The notes under the pieces are model-generated. The model did not search any database. It was not told where the DNA came from and was given only the letters and a program-made list of their open reading frames with translations. Below, piece by piece: positions 59,298 through 64,000 of a stretch of DNA of 64,000 nt; within the stretch, counting starts at the first letter, position 1; every line of letters begins with the position of its first letter. Source of the stretch: a virus. A program made the translations under genes and the position numbers. The stretch covers positions 1-64,000 of the IMG/VR virus record IMGVR_UViG_3300008448_000038. One strand, 5' to 3'.

Positions 59298-59998
59298 AAT
59301 TAAGACTAATAAATTATCTGTGGCTATCTGGCAATGAAATCAGAGATAAAGAAGTTTTAGATTCTATAAATTTTAATATTGAGTCAAATTTATTTGATGA
59401 AATATTGATATTTACTGAACAGACTTCAAAATTAGATATTAAAATACAACGTAATGTCACTTTAACCAATATAACTTTAAGACCTACATTTCAATATTTG
59501 TTTGATTATGTAAATGCATTTCCACAAAATAACTATGTAAATATTTTGTCTAATAGTGACATTTTATTTAATGAGTCTATATTGTTAGCTAAGAATATGG
59601 ATTCTAATGATTTTTATTGTATAACTAGGCACGAATTAGACGGAAATTTATTCAGTGATTCTAGGATTGACGATTCCAAATTCAAAGCATCACAAGATGT
59701 ATGGATTTGGAAGGGTGATTGTAAATTGTATGATTGTGATTTTTATCTGGGATTCCCCGGATGCGATAATGCTTTAGCATGTAAAGCAAAGCATATAGGA
59801 TATAAAGTCAAAAATCCATGCTTAAGCATCAAAGTTACACATAATCATAAAAGTGATATTAGATCGGGAGATTCAAATTTAAGTAATTATAAAAATCATT
59901 TGAATATTATATTCTTAATTTCTCCCACCCATTTAGATGAACCTACATACTGTGCTTATTATAATGAACCATCTAAGGAATATTATATTTTGGATTAA
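59294..59998 (+). CDS. Glycosyltransferase-like protein
   Basis: The 234-residue product (MKLRLINYLWLSGNEIRDKEV) has an 'VNILSNSDILFNESI' segment in the place of a DxD motif and 'ASQDVWIWKG...CDFYLGFPGCDNALACKAKHIGYKVKNPCL', a pattern that recurs in uncharacterised sugar-transfer proteins: 'S-Q-D-x-W-I/V-F/W', then 'G-x-x-G-C-D-N-x-x-A'. Final residues include 'KVTHNHKSDIR', another frequent feature. A GT-A-type enzyme is likely, but the family is not established by eye. It overlaps its upstream neighbour by four bases. Confidence 0.65.
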   Translation: MKLRLINYLWLSGNEIRDKEVLDSINFNIESNLFDEILIFTEQTSKLDIKIQRNVTLTNITLRPTFQYLFDYVNAFPQNNYVNILSNSDILFNESILLAKNMDSNDFYCITRHELDGNLFSDSRIDDSKFKASQDVWIWKGDCKLYDCDFYLGFPGCDNALACKAKHIGYKVKNPCLSIKVTHNHKSDIRSGDSNLSNYKNHLNIIFLISPTHLDEPTYCAYYNEPSKEYYILD

Positions 59999-60000
59999 TT

Positions 60001-60726
60001 ATGAAAAAAATATTATTTGTTATTGCTAACTATAAAGATTCTAGACAAGCATTTTTTGAAAATTTCTTTTCGCCCCTCAATAAAAAATTTGCTGATATCC
60101 ATGGATATGAATATATCGTATCTAAAGGTGGAGACTTATTTCGAAATAATCCAACTTGGTGGAAGTTTACACTAGTAAGAGATATGATTAATGATGGTAC
60201 TCTATCTGTAGGAGATGAATTGTTACATCTAGATGCAGATATGAGAATTGATAAGTTCGATAAGGATTATCCCTGCGATAAATCGTTCTCAGTGTGTATT
60301 GATAATGGTAATTCATTTTGTATGGGGTCGTATAAAATGAAAATTAATGATTGGTCTATAAATTTAGTAAATAATATTTTAGACGAGTCTTTGTGGCAAA
60401 AGTGCAGATATGAACCACATTGGCAAGCTTTTAGAGAACAAGCCGCCTTTTATACTCTTTGTGGTATAATTCCGCACAGCTGGATACCGTTTTTAGATCT
60501 GCCTAATTATGGCTGGCATCAGAATAAAACAGATAATACCAAGTATTCTATAGAGGAATTGCACGCGAACGTACAAGTATTAGGGCCAGAATGGAATACT
60601 ACTCTTTTAGAAGAAGAAGCTGAAATAACAGATCCAGCTCTTATGCAATACAATATTACTAAATCTAAGAAAGCAGATACTATAATAAGACATTTTGCTG
60701 GTGGACAGCAGTGGAGAAATGTATGA
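60001..60726 (+). CDS. GT34-like glycosyltransferase
   Basis: The 241-residue product begins MKKILFVIANYKDSRQAFFENF and contains 'NPTWWKFTLVRDMINDG', 'GDELLHLDADMRIDKFD' with the DAD metal site, 'FREQAAFYTL' and 'ADTIIRHFAGGQQW'. This order (K/R near the N-terminus, DxD, REQ, C-terminal HFAG) is that of the galactosyl/mannosyltransferase GMA12/MNN10-like group (GT34). The sugar and acceptor are unknown. It follows its neighbour by two bases and overlaps the next gene by four (ATGA). No transmembrane helix is visible. Confidence 0.75.
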   Translation: MKKILFVIANYKDSRQAFFENFFSPLNKKFADIHGYEYIVSKGGDLFRNNPTWWKFTLVRDMINDGTLSVGDELLHLDADMRIDKFDKDYPCDKSFSVCIDNGNSFCMGSYKMKINDWSINLVNNILDESLWQKCRYEPHWQAFREQAAFYTLCGIIPHSWIPFLDLPNYGWHQNKTDNTKYSIEELHANVQVLGPEWNTTLLEEEAEITDPALMQYNITKSKKADTIIRHFAGGQQWRNV

Positions 60727-61712
60727 AAATTCTTTATATTACAACTGATGAAAATAAAAATCTACATCAAGTGGATCGCGCTCAAGGGGATTATATGGAA
60801 AATTTAATCCTTCTTGGACTGCGTAAATTACTTAAAGAAAACTGTGTAGAATACCCAAGAAAGAAAATATTATACCATGATTTTACCTCAGTTCCAAAAA
60901 GTTCATTGCATGGTCGTGGATTCTCGCTATACCACGAACCAATGGAAGAAATACCCGACCACTGTAGAGATTTAACAAATCAAACTTTTGATGTTATTTT
61001 GTATGGAACTGCATTTGCATGGGGAATGCAAGATATTCCAGAATTGGAAAAAAAATGTAAATTAAAATTTTATATTGATGGCCACGATTTATATGGCCAT
61101 GCAACAGCAGGAAATTATATCAAATATAATAATGAGGTTTTGATTGGCAATCAAGCTAAACCTTCATTTAAAGAACAATTAATATTAGAAGAGCCGCATG
61201 TTTATCCCACTGGAGTCGGTTTACCAGAAAGTAGAATAATGCCTATTGATTTAAGCAAAAAGTGTCAATTATATCAAAAAGCATATCCGCGAATGGCTAA
61301 TTTTGAAATTCCAAACGAATTTAATAGAGCGCATCATATTTTTACTGACGAAGAAGCTTACTATGAAGATATGGCAAAATCTTGGTTTGGTTTATCATGT
61401 AGACGCGGAGGGTGGGACGCAATGAGAAATTATGAAATTATAGCAGCTGGATCAGTTTTGTTGTTTAGAGATCATTATTTAAAACCAAGATATTGTTCTC
61501 CCGGAGATTGTCCAGCTATTTCGTACTCTACAAAAGAAGAGTTAAATCAAATTATGTCAACTTTGGTAGTTAATAATAAACCCACTGATGCTTATATAAA
61601 TAAGTTGAACGAACAACGAGTGTGGTTAGTAAACAACGCTACATGCGTTGCTAGAGCTAAATTTGTCTTAAGTGTATTGGAGAAATATATTAATGGCGAA
61701 ATTAAATATTAA
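60723..61712 (+). CDS. Putative glycosyltransferase, CgeB/GT1-like C-terminus
   Basis: The start is set to 60723 (MKILYITTDENKN), in an ATGA overlap; the ATG at 60711 is inside the previous gene. The 329-residue product has a Rossmann-like beginning, 'FDVILYGTAFAWG', 'KLKFYIDGHDLYGHAT', and a C-terminal 'WFGLSCRRGGWDAMRNYEIIAAGSVLLFRD'. The latter resembles the sugar-nucleotide-binding end of GT-B enzymes of the CgeB type, where 'R-x-G-x-x-A-x-R-x-F-E-x-x-A-x-G-x-x-x-L' is usual. Substrate unknown. It overlaps the next gene by 20 bases. Confidence 0.65.
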   Translation: MKILYITTDENKNLHQVDRAQGDYMENLILLGLRKLLKENCVEYPRKKILYHDFTSVPKSSLHGRGFSLYHEPMEEIPDHCRDLTNQTFDVILYGTAFAWGMQDIPELEKKCKLKFYIDGHDLYGHATAGNYIKYNNEVLIGNQAKPSFKEQLILEEPHVYPTGVGLPESRIMPIDLSKKCQLYQKAYPRMANFEIPNEFNRAHHIFTDEEAYYEDMAKSWFGLSCRRGGWDAMRNYEIIAAGSVLLFRDHYLKPRYCSPGDCPAISYSTKEELNQIMSTLVVNNKPTDAYINKLNEQRVWLVNNATCVARAKFVLSVLEKYINGEIKY

Positions 61713-62442
61713 TGAATTCACAATTTGCTTACATTGTGGATGCAATAGAGAATTGGTTGACAATCAAATCAAAGATCTAAAGCCCCTTGAATCTACTTAT
61801 AAAGTACATTGGAATAACCGAATAGATCGGTATCCAAAAATGTATCCCACATATTCACAATTAATAAATCATTCTGTTGTTACTTCTCCCACTGAATGGG
61901 TCATTTTAATAAATGACAGATGCTCCCCAAAACCACAAGAAATAGAAAAAATGATTCATCTTTTGGAAAATGGATTTGGATGTGTTTTGTTTTATGGTGT
62001 TGGTTTTATGGGATTTTCAAAAGAATTAATAAGACAAATTGGTTGGTGGGATGAAAGATTTATTCAGGGATGGGAAGATAGAGATTGGGTTTGGAGACTG
62101 CAAATAAACGATATAGCTCTTTATGAAAGTTGCGAAGCTGAATATGATTATAGCTGGAGATCACCCTTAAATCATCCAGCAGGACAATGCAGAGAAGAAC
62201 ATTTAAAATTAAAATATTATTTTGATTCAAATATAGTTTATGTAAATTTACCAGAAGAAAAATATCAACATTGGGATCTATTTATTGGAGATTCAAAAGA
62301 AGAAATAAAAAATTCATGGATGGCTTGGAATAAATCTATATTAAATTTAGGATATGATAAACCAAATGGTGGATTTGCAGGATCGCAATATTTTAAAAAC
62401 AGAAAGATAATAAAAAACTATGAAAATGATAAAAATAACTGA
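61693..62442 (+). CDS. Family 2-like glycosyltransferase
   Basis: I place the start at 61693 (MAKLNINEFTICLHCGCNREL). The 249-residue product has 'STYKVHWNNRIDRYPK', 'EWVILINDRCSPKPQEIEKMI' (acidic donor site) and 'IGWWDERFIQGWEDRDWVWRLQ', the 'G-x-x-D-E-x-F-x-x-G-x-E-D-x-D' motif of family 2 glycosyltransferases, where the ED pair is the catalytic base. Together these give a good case for a sugar transferase of unknown specificity. No transmembrane segment is present. It overlaps its neighbours by about 20 bases on each side. Confidence 0.8.
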   Translation: MAKLNINEFTICLHCGCNRELVDNQIKDLKPLESTYKVHWNNRIDRYPKMYPTYSQLINHSVVTSPTEWVILINDRCSPKPQEIEKMIHLLENGFGCVLFYGVGFMGFSKELIRQIGWWDERFIQGWEDRDWVWRLQINDIALYESCEAEYDYSWRSPLNHPAGQCREEHLKLKYYFDSNIVYVNLPEEKYQHWDLFIGDSKEEIKNSWMAWNKSILNLGYDKPNGGFAGSQYFKNRKIIKNYENDKNN

Positions 62443-63043
62443 TAATTTGACTATGGTAGATGAATCGCATTTAGGTGGATTTTTAATAGAAAGTGATCCA
62501 GCTACTTTTACACCAAATTTATGGAAACATTTGTGTGAAACATATAAAATTGAAAAGGTAATTGATGTTGGTTGTGGAATGGGATATGCTATAAAAGAAT
62601 TTTTAAAATATTCTAAAAAAGTAGTTGGAATAGATGGATCAGAATATGTTAAAAATAATAGTTCTTTTTCAGATAATATTGTACTCCATGATTTTACAAA
62701 AGGAAAATATTCATTAGATGAAATCTATGATCTCTGCTGGTCTTCAGAATTTTTAGAGCATGTAGAAGAAAAATATATGGACAATTATTTTTCTGTTTTT
62801 ATGAAAGCAAAATATTGTGCTGTTACTTACGCAAATAAAGGACAATCTGGCCACCACCATGTAAATTGCCAAGATGAAAAATATTGGATTGAAAAATTTA
62901 AACAATATGGATTTAAATTTTTAAAAGATGATACAGAAATATTAAAAAATAAGGCATACGAAGACGCATTATCTTACAATCCACTATATAATGATAATCA
63001 TTTTTATAACAGAGGTTTGTTTTTTGAAAACATTAAACTATGA
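62420..63043 (+). CDS. SAM-dependent methyltransferase
   Basis: The 207-residue product has 'EKVIDVGCGMGYAIKEFLKYSKKVVGIDGSEYV', which is motif I plus the acidic end of strand 2 of a class I methyltransferase. 'YDLCWSSEFLEHVEEKYMDNYF' is the usual motif after it ('E-V/F-x-E-H-V/I'). 'NKGQSGHHHVNCQDEKYWIEKF' follows. In a sugar cassette it could methylate a glycan or sugar nucleotide; a small-molecule acceptor is more likely than DNA because there is no (D/N)PPY motif. It overlaps both neighbours. Confidence 0.85.
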   Translation: MKMIKITDNLTMVDESHLGGFLIESDPATFTPNLWKHLCETYKIEKVIDVGCGMGYAIKEFLKYSKKVVGIDGSEYVKNNSSFSDNIVLHDFTKGKYSLDEIYDLCWSSEFLEHVEEKYMDNYFSVFMKAKYCAVTYANKGQSGHHHVNCQDEKYWIEKFKQYGFKFLKDDTEILKNKAYEDALSYNPLYNDNHFYNRGLFFENIKL

Positions 63044-64000
63044 ATAATACCAAAAATATTTTAATAACTGGTGGTCTCGGTTTCATCGGTGCACATTCAA
63101 TTGAAAAATGGAAAAATGAAGGTTGGGAAATAACCGTTATTGATAATCTTTCCTCTAATGCAATTGAAACAAACCACCCATTAACAGAAAACGTTAAACT
63201 AATAATCCAAGATATTACAAAGGCTGATTGGAAAACTCTTCCAAAATTTGATCTCATTCTACACTTGGCATCCCCCGTAGGACCACTGGGTGTACTAAAG
63301 CATAGTGGAACAATGGCCCGAATAATTTTAGATGACATATATTCAGTTATACAGGGAGCAAATTATAATAAATGTCCTTTACTTTTTGTCTCTACTTCTG
63401 AAATATATGGCTATAGAGATCATAAAAGCTACCTCCAAGAAAAAGATGACAAAGTACTTCGTGGAGACTTTACTGTTAGAAATGAATATGCTATGGCAAA
63501 ATTGTTGTCAGAGATTGTTCTCTCTAATCATGCCAAGATCAATAGTTCTTTTAAATATCAAATTATTAGACCATTCAATGTAACAGGAAAATATCAGTTA
63601 CCAGATGGTGGATTTGTGCTTCCTAGATTTGTGGATCAAGCACTAAAGAATCAAGATATTACTGTGTATTATTCAGGTCAACAGTTGCGCGCTTTTACAT
63701 GGGTTAAAGATATTGTTAATGGCATTTATTTGACATCAATAGCACCCGAAAGCAAATGGAATCAGGAATGGAATATTGGAAATGAACTCAACGAACAAAC
63801 TATTCTTTATCTTGCAGAAAGAGTAAAAGAATTCACAAACAGCAATTCAAAAATTGTACATGTTGATCCAAAAGATCTTCATGGTGCTTTGTTTGCTGAA
63901 GCTCCTGAAAAAATCCCAAATAGTGAAAAAATTAAATCTGAACTCGGGTGGAAGCCAACTAAATACGTTGATGACGTAATACATGAAGTTGTGAATTTTT
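63040..64000 (+). CDS. NAD-dependent sugar-nucleotide epimerase/dehydratase (partial, 3' end outside)
   Basis: An open frame starts with ATG at 63040, in an ATGA overlap with the methyltransferase, and stays open to the window edge (at least 320 residues). The product is an extended short-chain dehydrogenase: 'ILITGGLGFIGAHS' is the NAD-binding TGxxGxxG, 'LHLASPVGP' follows, and 'STSEIYGY' with 'NEYAMAKLLSEI' supplies the Ser and the Y-x-x-x-K catalytic pair. 'IIRPFNVTG' and 'AFTWVKDIVNGI' are typical of UDP-glucose epimerases and dehydratases of the same group. It probably supplies a modified sugar nucleotide for the glycosyltransferases upstream. Confidence 0.9.
   Translation, partial: MNNTKNILITGGLGFIGAHSIEKWKNEGWEITVIDNLSSNAIETNHPLTENVKLIIQDITKADWKTLPKFDLILHLASPVGPLGVLKHSGTMARIILDDIYSVIQGANYNKCPLLFVSTSEIYGYRDHKSYLQEKDDKVLRGDFTVRNEYAMAKLLSEIVLSNHAKINSSFKYQIIRPFNVTGKYQLPDGGFVLPRFVDQALKNQDITVYYSGQQLRAFTWVKDIVNGIYLTSIAPESKWNQEWNIGNELNEQTILYLAERVKEFTNSNSKIVHVDPKDLHGALFAEAPEKIPNSEKIKSELGWKPTKYVDDVIHEVVNF

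Noticed and set aside
63033-63583. Minus-strand and second-frame short frames over the last gene
   Set aside because: The NAD-binding and Y-x-x-x-K motifs show that the open plus frame from 63040 is the real gene.
1-64000. CRISPR array, insertion sequence, integrase or attachment site
   Set aside because: No regularly spaced direct repeats, transposase or integrase motifs were found; all features fit a virulent T4-like phage.

Overview
The window is a contiguous piece of a large, AT-rich, contractile-tailed phage genome of the T4 supergroup. The assignment rests on core genes recognised from sequence: gp33, gp32, gp26, gp4, gp48, gp25, gp6, gp13, gp14, gp16, gp15, gp17, gp18, gp19, gp20, gp21, gp22, gp23, UvsY, UvsW, gp55, gp47, gp46, gp45, gp44, gp62 and RegA. 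Their order (neck, terminase, sheath, tube, portal, prohead, capsid, recombination, late sigma, replication) resembles the marine and freshwater T4-like phages more than T4 itself. No photosynthesis genes are seen, so nothing points to a cyanobacterial host. The host cannot be named from this window.

Layout. Positions 1-12636 are read from the minus strand: a truncated gene, a tRNA-Arg(UCU) beside a tRNA-like element, small conserved phage genes, a GMP reductase, a 1725-residue protein carrying a complete seven-repeat RCC1 propeller, and several putative structural genes. At 12672-13825 gp33 and gp32 lie on the plus strand. Positions 13822-16458 return to the minus strand with gp26 (which has a strong -1 frameshift signature), a tube-like protein and gp4. 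From 16479 to the end everything is on the plus strand: baseplate genes (16479-24680), neck and terminase (25299-33124), sheath, tube and portal (33125-42749), prohead and capsid (42746-47081), recombination and late transcription (47701-53883), clamp and clamp loader (54376-56394), RegA (56419-56823), then a very AT-rich sugar cassette (about 56823-64000) with six or seven glycosyltransferase-like genes, a methyltransferase and a truncated sugar-nucleotide epimerase/dehydratase.

The most unusual part is the tail. Three sheath paralogues stand in tandem, followed by two tube paralogues, and two further tube-like proteins lie elsewhere. The first sheath gene carries about 1070 extra residues in front of a glycine-rich linker and a sheath core. 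The tail-terminator gp15 carries about 1150 extra residues behind its conserved domain. This suggests a tail and neck built from mixed subunits, some of them bearing long surface arms. The RCC1-propeller protein and the sugar cassette may belong to the same surface-decoration theme, but that is inference.

A second signal is regulatory. Several gene-block starts (gp4, gp48, gp13, sheath 2, a tube-like gene, uvsY, gp55 and a small minus-strand gene) share a TATA-type octamer ending 4-5 bases before the ATG, with no Shine-Dalgarno sequence. The transcript would then start at or next to the initiation codon (leaderless mRNA). Other blocks (gp22, gp23, regA, the Sm-like gene) have a related octamer just upstream of a good Shine-Dalgarno. 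Most remaining genes are coupled by ATGA or TAATG overlaps.
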